From a virus, in the IMG/VR virus record IMGVR_UViG_3300042389_000331, positions 1 through 36,485 of that record: DNA of 36,485 nt; one strand, 5' to 3'. Below are positions 1 to 6,968 of this stretch, one piece after another; within the stretch, counting starts at the first letter, position 1, and every line of letters starts with the position of its first letter. The notes under the pieces were generated by a model. That model had not been told where the DNA came from, searched no databases, and saw only the letters and a list, made by a program, of their open reading frames with translations. The position numbers were made by a program, and so were the translations under genes.

Positions 1-195
1 CGCCGCGTGGCCGAGGCTTATCTCAAGCGATACGCGCCGAAGGCGTGGGCCGCAGGCGACGTAGAGACGCTGGCGCGCGTGCACAACGGGGGCTTGACGG
101 GACACAAAAGGGCGTCAACGCTGCCGTACCTAGAGAAATTCCGAAAGGCGTTTCAGAAGGTACAAAATGAAAAATCTAAAACTATCAACCGGTGA
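1..195 (+). CDS. Lysozyme-like (invertebrate-type/destabilase-like) protein, 3' fragment
   Basis: Frame 1 is open from the first base to a stop at 193-195, so the gene enters from outside the window; the GTG at 7 is probably an internal Val codon. The visible 64 residues include AEAYLKRYAPKAW followed by LARVHNGG, then STLPYLEKF. This resembles the C-terminal half of invertebrate-type lysozymes, where YMKRYG...YARIHNGGPNG...STLGYW is typical. The N-terminal half with the catalytic Glu/Asp is missing. It would cut peptidoglycan during lysis. The end overlaps the next gene by 29 bp. The signal-peptide start at 36420 may be the 5' end of this same gene. Family call is from remembered motifs only. 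Confidence 0.6.
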   Translation, partial: RRVAEAYLKRYAPKAWAAGDVETLARVHNGGLTGHKRASTLPYLEKFRKAFQKVQNEKSKTINR

Positions 196-625
196 ATTTG
201 TGATGCTCGATGATCACGATTACGAACGATACAAAAGCTTCCGCTGCTTTCCTGCCGTCGCAAAAAAAGGACGATACAGATACGCGCAAATTCGGCTCAA
301 TGGAAAAACGCAATACTTGCATCGAGTCATAATGAATGCGCCAAAAGGATTTCTAGTGGATCACATCGATCATAACACATTGAACAACCAGCGATCGAAT
401 CTTAGAGTCGTTAGTCCGCACGGAAATCAGATGAACAGACGCGGCCTATTCAATCCATCTGGATTTTCAAACGTGCGCTTGATGGGCAAGCGGTTCCAAG
501 GACGGGTTAGAGTGATGGGAAAAAAGATCAGCGTTGGTTGTTTCGATACAGCCGAACAAGCGTGGAATGCCGTAGTTGAATTCAAGAAGATGCGTCTGGG
601 GCTAGAAGGCGGGGTGGCTGCGTGA
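167..625 (+). CDS. HNH endonuclease with AP2-like C-terminal domain (homing type)
   Basis: 152 residues. The centre reads LHRVIMNAPKGFLVDHIDH then NTLNNQRSNLRVVS, the classic HNH_3 pattern with His of HRV, the DHID core and the N...RSNLR segment. The C-terminal part (SGFSNVRL...FQGRVRVMGKKISVGCFDTAEQAWNAV) matches the AP2-like DNA-binding domain that follows HNH in phage homing endonucleases. It probably nicks or cuts DNA at a specific site and spreads itself. The DNA is clearly more AT-rich than its neighbours, which fits recent acquisition. It starts inside the lysozyme-like gene and ends with a GTGA overlap on the next gene. Confidence 0.88.
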   Translation: MKNLKLSTGEFVMLDDHDYERYKSFRCFPAVAKKGRYRYAQIRLNGKTQYLHRVIMNAPKGFLVDHIDHNTLNNQRSNLRVVSPHGNQMNRRGLFNPSGFSNVRLMGKRFQGRVRVMGKKISVGCFDTAEQAWNAVVEFKKMRLGLEGGVAA

Positions 626-816
626 CCACCGACCTCCGTTCCGAGTTGGACACGGCGCTGCGCTCCGGCAAGTCGCCGAAGGAGTTTGCGCACGAGCAGA
701 ACATCTCCGTCTCGTGGACTTACCGTCTCTCATGGGAGCTTGGCTGGCGCGCGATGCACCTATCGGAGTGCGAGCGGCAACTCATCAAGCGACTACGCAA
801 GGAGGCGACGGCATGA
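622..816 (+). CDS. Small helix-turn-helix-like protein
   Basis: 64 residues from a GTG start that overlaps the HNH stop by 4 bp. The segment KSPKEFAHEQNISVSWTYRLSWELGWRAMHLSECERQLIKRL could form a helix-turn-helix, with SVSWTYRL as the recognition helix, as in small phage DNA-binding proteins. No named family is recognised. The next gene starts inside its stop codon (GCATGA), so the two are probably translated together. Confidence 0.6.
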   Translation: MTTDLRSELDTALRSGKSPKEFAHEQNISVSWTYRLSWELGWRAMHLSECERQLIKRLRKEATA

Positions 817-1004
817 ACCTCTCCCGCTCCGATCTCCTCCGCATGGCGCGCTGCGGAGCAGCTGACGGACACGACGACGACTGGCACGCGCAGGTCACGA
901 CTGGTCAACACCGCCTCCGCGAAATGCGCGACGTGGCGGAAGCAGAACGCGCCGATCTGCGGCGCATCGAAGAACAATTCGAACCCACAAAAAAGCATGA
1001 CTAA
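813..1004 (+). CDS. Small charged hypothetical protein
   Basis: 63 residues. ATG at 813 overlaps the previous stop by 4 bp and has GGAGG at 801-805 about 7 bases upstream, which makes this start better than the in-frame ATG at 714. The protein is hydrophilic, with a likely helix in the second half (REMRDVAEAERADLRRIEEQFE) and no cysteine pattern. Function unknown. The following gene begins 8 bp before its end. Confidence 0.6.
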   Translation: MNLSRSDLLRMARCGAADGHDDDWHAQVTTGQHRLREMRDVAEAERADLRRIEEQFEPTKKHD

Positions 1005-1401
1005 CGAACAATACAGCGAGTTGATCGCTGAGATTAAAGCGATCAGAATCGCGCTGCTGGCTAAGGCCAGCGACACTCCGCAGGCCAAGCCGCAACAGCG
1101 CGGCGAGGTGCCGATGCCGACCGAGATCATCGATGGTGCATTCGACGTGCTCGTGCATTTCGGAAAAAACAAAGGCACGCGACTGGGCGATCTCGCGCCG
1201 AAGTCGGTCGAGTGGTACGCGCAGGAACCGGAGCCGCGCCTGCGCAATGACGGCACGCCATTCCCACCGCGAGCGGAGGACGTGCTCCTGCGCAACGCTG
1301 CGCGGACGATTGTCCACCGCCGCTCTGGCAAGTTGGCCGCGCCTGCGAGCGAGAAGGTCCTGCAAAGTGCGCCGATTAACGAAGACCAAGTGCCGTTCTA
1401 A
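997..1401 (+). CDS. DUF3820-like protein with SSB-like acidic C-terminal tail
   Basis: 134 residues. The centre holds LVHFGKNKGTRLGDLAPKSVEWYAQEPEP, similar to the FGKHKGK..L..LP..YLEWL motif of DUF3820-like domains found near exonucleases and phage recombination proteins. The last residues, INEDQVPF, resemble the DDDIPF-type tail by which SSB proteins dock exonucleases, helicases and recombination factors. It sits directly before the RecT-like gene, so a role in single-strand DNA handling is an inference from context and the tail. A helical N-terminus (about residues 1-25) precedes a flexible linker. It could also be a simple accessory protein with a chance acidic end. Confidence 0.6.
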   Translation: MTNEQYSELIAEIKAIRIALLAKASDTPQAKPQQRGEVPMPTEIIDGAFDVLVHFGKNKGTRLGDLAPKSVEWYAQEPEPRLRNDGTPFPPRAEDVLLRNAARTIVHRRSGKLAAPASEKVLQSAPINEDQVPF

Positions 1402-1418
1402 ATCTGAATTTCCCACCC

Positions 1419-2048
1419 ATGAACAACGAAAACGAAATCATCGTCGCCGCGAAAGCGGCTGTATCATCGCCGATCTCATTCGGCGCGGCCGGAGTGCAAC
1501 TCACGTCGCTTGAAGACGCATTCCGGTTCGCCAAGGCAATCACTCAGTCGGGCTTCGCGCCGCGCGGCATGGAGAAACCCGAAAGCGTGCTCGTCGCACT
1601 GCAATGGGGCGCGGAGCTTGGCCTGACGCCGATGGCTGCGCTCTCGAATATCGCCGTGGTCAACGGCCGGCCGTCACTATTCGGCGACGCCGCGCTCGCG
1701 CTGATCCGCTCCAGCGGCCAGCTCGAAAGCTATTCCGAGGAGGAGATCGGAGAACAGGGCAAGGACTCGCACGGCTATAAAGTCACCGCGAAGCGACGCG
1801 GCTTCGAGCCGCAGTCGGAGACATTCACGGTCGCCGACGCGAAGACCGCGAAGCTCTGGAATAAGAGCGGGCCGTGGACTGATTATCCGCGCCGGATGCT
1901 CAAGTTTCGCGCACGCGGATTTCTCCTTCGCGATATGTTCGGCGATGTTCTGAAAGGTCTGAAGACCGCCGAAGAAGTGCGCGACGAACCAGTCAATGTC
2001 ACGCCGCTCGCCGAGAAGGTCGCCGCCGGACTCACCGCTAACCTCTAA
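1419..2048 (+). CDS. recT: RecT-like single-strand annealing recombinase
   Basis: 209 residues. The block VALQWGAELGLTPMAALSNIAVVNGRPSLFGDAALALIRSSG (about residues 50-90) and the later LWNKSGPWTDYPRRMLKFRARGFLLRDMFGDVLKGL (about 142-180) match the pattern of phage RecT-family annealing proteins: a helical region, a VNG/GD turn, and the conserved W...GPW..YP.RML..RA helix. It should coat and anneal resected DNA strands during phage recombination. A RecE-like exonuclease follows 0.5 kb downstream, the usual partner, which supports the call. No strong Shine-Dalgarno is visible before the ATG at 1419. Confidence 0.75.
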   Translation: MNNENEIIVAAKAAVSSPISFGAAGVQLTSLEDAFRFAKAITQSGFAPRGMEKPESVLVALQWGAELGLTPMAALSNIAVVNGRPSLFGDAALALIRSSGQLESYSEEEIGEQGKDSHGYKVTAKRRGFEPQSETFTVADAKTAKLWNKSGPWTDYPRRMLKFRARGFLLRDMFGDVLKGLKTAEEVRDEPVNVTPLAEKVAAGLTANL

Positions 2049-2055
2049 ACGTACC

Positions 2056-2349
2056 ATGAGCACAAACGAAATCCGAACCGCAGTCATCAATTCCGCGACC
2101 GAGCAACTGCGCGGTCTGCTTGAGACAAACTACGAGGCGATTCGAAAGGCCGCATCTGACTCGTTCGTCGATGATGACACGAAGACCGAGCCGGTCGCGA
2201 AAGTCTCCGTCGCAATCGAGTGGGATGCGCTCGCGCAGGCACCGACCGTGATCGTCAAGCTCGGCTGGTCCGCTCGCTATAAAGACGAGAGCGAACAGGA
2301 AGTCGATCCGCTCCAGTCGAAGCTCGGCATCGAGGAGGGCAAGCGATGA
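2056..2349 (+). CDS. Hypothetical protein between RecT- and RecE-like genes
   Basis: 97 residues using the ATG at 2056, 8 bases after the RecT-like stop; an upstream in-frame ATG at 1996 would overlap recT by 53 bp and is less likely. The protein starts with an amphipathic helix, followed by a beta-rich stretch (KVSVAIEWDALAQAPTVIVKLGWS). I do not recognise the family. Its place suggests a recombination accessory role, but that is only inference. The next gene overlaps by ATGA. Confidence 0.65.
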   Translation: MSTNEIRTAVINSATEQLRGLLETNYEAIRKAASDSFVDDDTKTEPVAKVSVAIEWDALAQAPTVIVKLGWSARYKDESEQEVDPLQSKLGIEEGKR

Positions 2350-2537
2350 TCATCTCACAGGTAGATTTGAACGCGAAGTTCATCGAGGCGATAGACTGCA
2401 TCGAGCGCGCGTGGACGCTAAAGCATCACGGCGAGTACTATCGCGCCTACTGCGTCGTGCATTCCGCGACGCAAATCCTGCACCGCGTGGCGTCTGAGTT
2501 GCATCGCCTCGATATAGTGCAAGGAGGTGAGTCGTGA
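2346..2537 (+). CDS. Small helical hypothetical protein
   Basis: 63 residues; the ATG at 2346 overlaps the upstream stop by 4 bp. Predicted to be almost wholly helical (LNAKFIEAIDCIERAWTLKHHG and YRAYCVVHSATQILHRVASELH), with two Cys that do not form a zinc pattern. Function unknown. Its last codons contain the strong ribosome site for the next gene. Confidence 0.6.
   Translation: MIISQVDLNAKFIEAIDCIERAWTLKHHGEYYRAYCVVHSATQILHRVASELHRLDIVQGGES
2521..2530 (+). promoter_or_regulatory. Strong Shine-Dalgarno site fixing a GTG start
   Basis: AAGGAGGTGA is a perfect anti-16S match. It ends 3 bases before the GTG at 2534, so that GTG is favoured as the start of the RecE-like gene even though it overlaps the upstream stop by 4 bp. 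It is one of few full-length Shine-Dalgarno sites in the window. Confidence 0.7.
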
Positions 2538-3376
2538 TCATCGAAACGAACCAAGCATATCACGCGAACGAAGCTGTTTCGCACTCCAAGCTGGAGGTAT
2601 TCCGCCGCCGCCCGATGCTGTATTACAAGCGTCACGTCGCGAAGATTCTTGCTCGCGAACCTGCAAGCGCAGCGTTCCGCGTTGGATCGGCAGCGCACGC
2701 TGTCATTCTGGAGCCGATGACGTGGCACGAGCAATTCGCGGTTCGGCCAGAAGGCATCGACCGGCGCACGAAGCAGGGCAAAGATGAGTTCGCAGCGTTC
2801 GAGGCCCAGCACGCCGGGAAGACGATCATCGATCAAGACGAGGCCGCGCAGATCGCCGAGATGGCAGCATCGGTTGCGTCCCATCCGCTCGCCAACGAGT
2901 TGCTTGCGCATGGCTTTCCCGAACGATCTTTCCGCTCAATCGGGAAGTCGTTCGCGATCCAATGCCGACCGGACTGGATCAATCTCGGCGGATGCGAATT
3001 GTCCGGCGGTCGTCCGTACATTGCCGACGTGAAGACGACCGAGAGCTTGGCCGACTTCGAGTTTGGCTCGTTCGAGCGCACGGTGTTTCGCTACGGCTAC
3101 CATCGGCAAGCGGGATTCTATCTGCCGCTCGTCAGCGAATCAGTCGCGCAGCCTGTCTATGACTTTTTCTTCATCGCCGTCGAAAAGGTCGAGCCGTATG
3201 GCGTTGCCGTATATCGAATGACCGACGAGGCGTGCGCGCTCGGACAGGACGAGACGGTCGCCGATCTCACGCGGCTGAAGTCGTGCATCGAGGCAGGCCA
3301 ATGGCCGAACATCGAGCCGACGCTGCGCGAACTGGGAGTGCCGTCATGGTATGCGAAAGGAGCGCGCAATGACTGA
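2534..3376 (+). CDS. RecE-like PD-(D/E)XK exonuclease (exodeoxyribonuclease VIII type)
   Basis: 280 residues. The N-terminus YHANEAVSHSKLEVFRRRPMLYY is the typical opening of the phage RecE/PDDEXK_1 family. Further motifs are FRVGSAAHAVILEP (His55, Glu60), CRPDWI (Asp147), IADVKTT (Asp165-x-Lys167) and the RQAGFYL helix with Gln192. These form the metal-binding nuclease centre. The enzyme should resect double-stranded DNA ends 5' to 3' and load the RecT-like protein. Start is GTG with the AAGGAGGTGA site just upstream. The following small gene begins 8 bp before its stop. Confidence 0.88.
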   Translation: MIIETNQAYHANEAVSHSKLEVFRRRPMLYYKRHVAKILAREPASAAFRVGSAAHAVILEPMTWHEQFAVRPEGIDRRTKQGKDEFAAFEAQHAGKTIIDQDEAAQIAEMAASVASHPLANELLAHGFPERSFRSIGKSFAIQCRPDWINLGGCELSGGRPYIADVKTTESLADFEFGSFERTVFRYGYHRQAGFYLPLVSESVAQPVYDFFFIAVEKVEPYGVAVYRMTDEACALGQDETVADLTRLKSCIEAGQWPNIEPTLRELGVPSWYAKGARND

Positions 3377-3515
3377 CGAAGAGGTATCGATCTTATGCCG
3401 CTGGTGCTGCGGACGCGGATGGTTCACGGTCGAGACGAACAGCACGCTGCGTTATCGCTGCGCGGACTGCAACGGAACAGGACTAATCGAACTCAATATA
3501 CAAGACGAACAATGA
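3369..3515 (+). CDS. 48-residue zinc-ribbon protein
   Basis: ATG at 3369 starts inside the RecE-like gene and the stop at 3513-3515 overlaps the next ATG by 4 bp, so both ends fit the operon pattern. The sequence contains ILCRWCCGRGW and, 17 residues after the first CxxC, YRCADCNGTGL. Two CxxC knuckles followed by GRG or GTG are typical of DnaJ-like or treble-clef zinc modules. It probably binds one zinc ion and nucleic acid or protein. The spacing is also close to that of the Mu Com zinc finger, but residue identity is too low to claim homology. Confidence 0.68.
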   Translation: MTDEEVSILCRWCCGRGWFTVETNSTLRYRCADCNGTGLIELNIQDEQ

Positions 3516-3685
3516 CACAAAATCTCACACGCATTTCGACCAAGTGGCAGACGTCGGCGATCAAGAGACGTCCGCGAAAGAAACGAACCGAGTGGGTGCC
3601 GCATCACCAGCTATACGCGGAGATTGAGGAGGGCTTCCAGCATTTCGTGCAGAAGCGGATGAAGGAGGCTGTATTGGGCCGATGA
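3512..3685 (+). CDS. Small basic hypothetical protein
   Basis: 57 residues from the ATG at 3512, which overlaps the zinc-ribbon stop by 4 bp. The N-terminal half is very basic (IKRRPRKKRTEW) and the second half helical (HHQLYAEIEEGFQHFVQKRM). It may bind nucleic acid. No family recognised. An upstream in-frame ATG at 3395 lies within the zinc-ribbon gene and is not preferred. Confidence 0.6.
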   Translation: MTQNLTRISTKWQTSAIKRRPRKKRTEWVPHHQLYAEIEEGFQHFVQKRMKEAVLGR

Positions 3686-4095
3686 ATACAAACACACAAC
3701 CCAGCGAGCACGCGAAATTCGCGGGGCAAGCGTGGCTTTCGCCCGACAATTACCCGTGGAGCGATTTGAAAAAGCTGATTTGGCACATCGACCAGCACGC
3801 CATCGCCCCAGCCGTGGCAGAGCGGGACAAGCGCATTGCGGAGCTGGAGGAGGAGATCCTGAATGAAATCGAAGACGCTGCACGCGGGGCCTGCCACACG
3901 GCAAAGCAGGAGCGAGAGCACAACGGCATTGCCGCCGGCAGCTTGATAACCGACAGCGGAGCGATTTCTGCTAACGCTGAAAATCTACGCCGACTCGCCG
4001 AGGCTGAACGCTTCCGCATCATTCGCGATTTCGGGCGCATGGTCATTGGCTATTGGCCCGAGAACGACCCGAATCGCAGCAAGGAGCTGACATGA
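3682..4095 (+). CDS. Hypothetical protein with helical core
   Basis: 137 residues, ATG at 3682 overlapping the previous stop. The middle (VAERDKRIAELEEEILNEIEDAARGA) has heptad-like charge pattern and could form a coiled coil of about 30 residues. Such proteins are common in phage early operons as short accessory products. No motif names a function. AAGGAGCTGAC near its end could serve the following small ORF. Confidence 0.6.
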   Translation: MNTNTQPSEHAKFAGQAWLSPDNYPWSDLKKLIWHIDQHAIAPAVAERDKRIAELEEEILNEIEDAARGACHTAKQEREHNGIAAGSLITDSGAISANAENLRRLAEAERFRIIRDFGRMVIGYWPENDPNRSKELT

Positions 4096-4181
4096 GCGAT
4101 ACAGCGATGCCATCTATCGAAACCTACGAACAATCAAACAATGAAACGACCCAAACCCGAAATGCTCCAAGCAGTCGATGA
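4092..4181 (+). CDS. Possible 29-residue leader-like ORF
   Basis: ATG at 4092 overlaps the upstream stop (ATGA) and has AAGGAG 5 bases ahead. It would encode 29 polar residues and end at 4179-4181, 38 bases inside the next gene. It may exist to couple translation to the ATG at 4141, which has no ribosome site of its own. Amino-acid composition is not convincing. Confidence 0.3.
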   Translation: MSDTAMPSIETYEQSNNETTQTRNAPSSR

Positions 4182-4353
4182 AATGATGCGTTGCTGGCAA
4201 TCGCCGCAGCGTGTCGCGCTCGCGCTGAAGACTCGAATCGGAAACGTATACAATTACGCCGACCATCTAGGCTATCGCAGAGTCTATATCACGAAGGACG
4301 AGATCGAGCTTGTCGCGAAATATAGACTCAGCCGAAACATGAATACCAAATGA
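4141..4353 (+). CDS. Small HTH-like hypothetical protein
   Basis: 70 residues. The region MRCWQSPQRVALALKTRIGNVYNYADHLGYRRVYITKDEIELVAKYR looks like a helix-turn-helix in which an LKTRIGNVYNYADHLG turn leads a recognition helix. It may be a small DNA-binding regulator. The ATG follows an AT-rich stretch (AATCAAACA) without Shine-Dalgarno; the stop overlaps the RusA-like start. Confidence 0.6.
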   Translation: MKRPKPEMLQAVDEMMRCWQSPQRVALALKTRIGNVYNYADHLGYRRVYITKDEIELVAKYRLSRNMNTK

Positions 4354-4847
4354 ACATCATCTTCGAGGCACGCGGGATTCCCAAAGGCCAGCCGCGCACA
4401 CGGGCTTTCGCCCAGCGTTTCGGAAATAAATACTCCGCGAGGATGTACGATCCCGGCACCGCAGACGCGTGGAAGGAGTGCGTTTACTACGCGCTCCGCG
4501 CCAAGCTCGATGCGCTCGCGATGACTCCGACGCTTGATTCGGTCGGCATCTCTATGCGCTTCATTCTGCCGAGGCCGAAATCGCATTTCGGGAAAAAGGG
4601 TTTGAAGTCGAACGCGCCGAAGCAACCAGTCGGCAAGCCGGACATAGACAATCTTTCCAAGCTCGTGCTCGACGTGATCACGAAAGACAATCGCGTTTGG
4701 CGTGACGACTCACAGGTCATCGGACTGCTCGCTTGGAAGTACTACGAGGACGCTGAGAACGCGCCGGGAGTCTGGGTCCGCATAGCCACAAACGGAGATG
4801 TTCCGGCGCAGGAAAAAGACTTGCGCGAAGATCCGCCGGAAGTTTGA
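4350..4847 (+). CDS. rusA: RusA-like Holliday junction resolvase
   Basis: 165 residues. The opening IIFEARGIPKGQPRTRAF and the diagnostic block GKPDIDNLSKLVLDVI (Asp98, Asp100) followed by VWRDDSQVIGL (Asp119, Asp120) are the RusA family signature; these acidic residues bind the metal that cuts four-way junctions. It would resolve recombination intermediates made by the RecE/RecT-like pair and trim branched DNA before packaging. Length is somewhat longer than the roughly 120-residue E. coli enzyme because of a C-terminal tail after residue 130. ATGA overlap with the gene before it. Confidence 0.9.
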   Translation: MNIIFEARGIPKGQPRTRAFAQRFGNKYSARMYDPGTADAWKECVYYALRAKLDALAMTPTLDSVGISMRFILPRPKSHFGKKGLKSNAPKQPVGKPDIDNLSKLVLDVITKDNRVWRDDSQVIGLLAWKYYEDAENAPGVWVRIATNGDVPAQEKDLREDPPEV

Positions 4848-4960
4848 TGCGTCGGCAGAGGCGAGGTGATAGCCGCCACTATGCAAACAAAAATCAATTT
4901 CCCCAGCCGCCTGCGTCTGTTTCGGGTTCGTCGTTGTCCCGAGATAGTCTATCACCGTAG
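4847..4960 (+). CDS. Possible 37-residue ORF after rusA
   Basis: The ATG at 4847 shares its A with the rusA stop (TGATG), an arrangement usual for coupled genes. The frame codes 37 polar residues and stops at 4958-4960. A second frame, ATG 4881 to stop 4985, codes 34 basic residues and overlaps the next gene's start as ATGA. Both frames cross a strong inverted repeat, so neither may be a real protein. Listed because the arrangement at both ends is operon-like. Confidence 0.25.
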   Translation: MRRQRRGDSRHYANKNQFPQPPASVSGSSLSRDSLSP

Positions 4961-4981
4961 GCGGGCTGGGGTTTTTTCTTT
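4865..4981 (+). promoter_or_regulatory. Interleaved stem-loops with U-tract between rusA and the replication genes
   Basis: Bases 4901-4912 (CCCCAGCCGCCT) pair with 4959-4971 (AGGCGGGCTGGGG) with one bulged G, and TTTTTTCTTT follows directly: a long-loop terminator-like hairpin ending just before the ATG at 4982. Separately 4865-4872 (GGTGATAG) can pair with 4949-4956 (CTATCACC), which lies in the first loop. The two helices interleave, so they would form a pseudoknot or compete. Position right before the replication genes suggests attenuation of replication-gene transcription. Confidence 0.45.
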
Positions 4982-5668
4982 ATGAACTGGATTAATATCG
5001 AGACCACGACTCTCGACGCTGAAGAATTCGTCGGCTCCGATCCTACGCAACGCGCAACATGGCTCTGCCTCCTGCGCTTTTGCTGCGGTCAGGAAAACGG
5101 AGGCATCATCAAAGACTGCCGGAATTGGCCTGATCGCAAGTGGCAACAGTTGGCGCGCGTGATGCGCATCGAGATTGAAAGCACTTCTGCACTCTGGACT
5201 TGGAACGGTGATGACCTGCACCTTTGGAGGTATCCCGTCGATAAGGAAACCGAAGTGCAGCATCGTCGCGAACGTGCGAGAACCAATGGACAAACCGGCG
5301 GCAGACCCAGCAAGAAACCAACGTCGGTTTCCGATATAAAACCAACGTTGGATATTTCTGCGAAAGCGGAAGGAGAAGGAGAAGGAGAAGGAGAAGGAGA
5401 AGGAGAAAGGAAAGAGAAAGGAACTGGGCGAATCGTCGCGGAGGTTTCCGCGACCAATGACGCCGATTGGTTGAAACAACTGCAAAGCAACGCCGCCTAC
5501 CAGTCGCTCGACGTGCAGCGCGAGTTCGCGAAAATGTCCGCGTGGTGCTCGATCAACCGCAAGCACCCGACGCGCCGCCGATTCGTCAACTGGCTAAATC
5601 GCGCCGAGAAACCCATCAGCAACGTGCAATCCGTTCCGCGAAATGAAAGCGTCATCGACCGCTCCTGA
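4982..5668 (+). CDS. Phage replication initiator/replisome organiser-like protein
   Basis: 228 residues. The N-terminal part (about 1-100: FVGSDPTQRATWLCLLRFCCGQENGGIIKDCRNWPDRKWQQL) resembles the winged-helix domain of phage replication proteins that sit before a DnaB-like helicase. A low-complexity linker with six Glu-Gly pairs follows (about 130-142), then a helical C-terminal domain (WLKQLQSNAAYQSLDVQREFAKMSAWCSINRKHPTRRRFVNWLNR) typical of the helicase-loader end of such proteins. It probably binds the origin and recruits the helicase encoded next, which starts 26 bp before this stop. Exact family not certain. Confidence 0.65.
   Translation: MNWINIETTTLDAEEFVGSDPTQRATWLCLLRFCCGQENGGIIKDCRNWPDRKWQQLARVMRIEIESTSALWTWNGDDLHLWRYPVDKETEVQHRRERARTNGQTGGRPSKKPTSVSDIKPTLDISAKAEGEGEGEGEGEGERKEKGTGRIVAEVSATNDADWLKQLQSNAAYQSLDVQREFAKMSAWCSINRKHPTRRRFVNWLNRAEKPISNVQSVPRNESVIDRS
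5368..5423 (+). repeat. Homopurine tract with six tandem AGGAGA units
   Basis: Every base from 5368 to 5423 is a purine. Within it, 5371-5406 is six perfect copies of AGGAGA, in frame, coding (Glu-Gly)6 in the linker of the replication protein. Copy-number change alters linker length without frameshift. The RNA also presents repeated GGAG motifs, i.e. internal Shine-Dalgarno-like sites. Confidence 0.9.
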
Positions 5669-6968
5669 CTCGGCGCAAACTGAACGCCGCTTGATCTCGG
5701 CGTGCATGACCGGAGGCCCGATATGCGTTGCCGGTGCCGTTGGAATCGGCGTCGCAGTCGATGCCTTCACCGATCCGATGCTCGGCGCGCTCTGGCAGTC
5801 GCTCGTTGCCTGCGCGACTGAACACAAATCCACGCAGGCGTTTCTCGTCGCGCGCCAGACATTCGGCGCGAGTCTGAGCGAGACGAACCTCGCAATCGTC
5901 ACCGAGATTTCCGCTCTAGAGCCGACCTCGATTTACGCGAAGACACTCGCGCTCGAAGTCGTCAATGACTCGAAGCGGCGCAAGGCATCCGCGAAGCTCC
6001 AGCAGGCGTGCGACGCGCTCGCAAAGACTGCGGAGCGCAACTGGGACAACGACTGGTCGCTCGCGCGTGCAGCAATTCGTGAAGCCGAGCAAGCGGCATC
6101 TGCGCACGCGATCACGAAGGGCTTGGCCGCGCTCTGCGACGAATACATCGCCGAGGAACGCAACGGAAAGGCCGCTGGCAAGGTCGGCACCGGAATCGCC
6201 GAGTGCGATGACTATTTCGGCAAGCTCGGCGCGGGCGAAGTGCTCGTGATGGCAGGACGACCGGCAGTTGGAAAAACCGCGCTCGCGATTCAAATGGCGG
6301 ACTCCGTCGTACGAGCTGGAGGCCGCGCGATGATCGTCTCGCTTGAAATGAACGGCAAAGACCTCGTCGGTCGCATTGCCAAGCAGCGTGCCGGACGCGG
6401 ATCAGCGATCACGCGCGGATGCTCGAAGGAAGAATACGACGCGGCGAAGGAGTCGCGCATCCGAAGCGCGGAGAAGCTCAAGGAAGACGCGCAACGCCTC
6501 AACATTTTCGAAGTCGCCGAGACGAATAGCGTCTCGCGCATCGAGGATCGCGTGGCGATGCTCGCGAGTGCGGATGCGCTCCCAGACGTTGTCGTCATCG
6601 ACTACCTGCAACTCATACAGCCGGACGACGCACGCGCCGCGCGCGAGCAGCAAGTCGCGGCAATGTCGCGTCGGCTCAAGCTCATGGCACTCGCGTTCCG
6701 CGTGCCGGTGATCCTGCTCTCGCAGCTCAACCGCGACGCCGAGAAAAACGACCGCAGGCCGCGCCTGTCCGACTTGCGCGAGTCAGGTTCCATCGAGCAG
6801 GACGCCGACCGTGTTTGGCTTTTGTATCCCGATCCCGAGGTGCCGCTCGTCGCCGACTCGCCGACAGTTCAAGTCGTCATCGACCAAGCTAAAAACCGCA
6901 ATGGAGCGGGCGGGATCGCGAAGGCAGTTCGTTTCTTCAAACCAGCTTTCGCCTTTGAAAAACTATGA
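5643..6968 (+). CDS. dnaB: DnaB-like replicative DNA helicase
   Basis: 441 residues, two-domain DnaB layout. Residues about 10-150 are the helical N-terminal domain. The RecA-like domain has Walker A GRPAVGKT (205-212), the SLEM motif (233-236), Walker B VVVIDYLQLI (316-325), the LLSQLNRD sensor (358-365), the RPRLSDLRESGSIEQDAD block (372-389) and the conserved AKNRNG near the end. It should unwind DNA ahead of the phage replication fork as a hexamer, using host primase and polymerase since neither is seen here. The ATG overlaps the initiator-like gene. Confidence 0.93.
   Translation: MKASSTAPDSAQTERRLISACMTGGPICVAGAVGIGVAVDAFTDPMLGALWQSLVACATEHKSTQAFLVARQTFGASLSETNLAIVTEISALEPTSIYAKTLALEVVNDSKRRKASAKLQQACDALAKTAERNWDNDWSLARAAIREAEQAASAHAITKGLAALCDEYIAEERNGKAAGKVGTGIAECDDYFGKLGAGEVLVMAGRPAVGKTALAIQMADSVVRAGGRAMIVSLEMNGKDLVGRIAKQRAGRGSAITRGCSKEEYDAAKESRIRSAEKLKEDAQRLNIFEVAETNSVSRIEDRVAMLASADALPDVVVIDYLQLIQPDDARAAREQQVAAMSRRLKLMALAFRVPVILLSQLNRDAEKNDRRPRLSDLRESGSIEQDADRVWLLYPDPEVPLVADSPTVQVVIDQAKNRNGAGGIAKAVRFFKPAFAFEKL

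Noticed and set aside
4952-5566. 204-codon minus-strand frame with (Phe-Ser)n
   Set aside because: Direct mirror of the AGGAGA repeat and replication gene.
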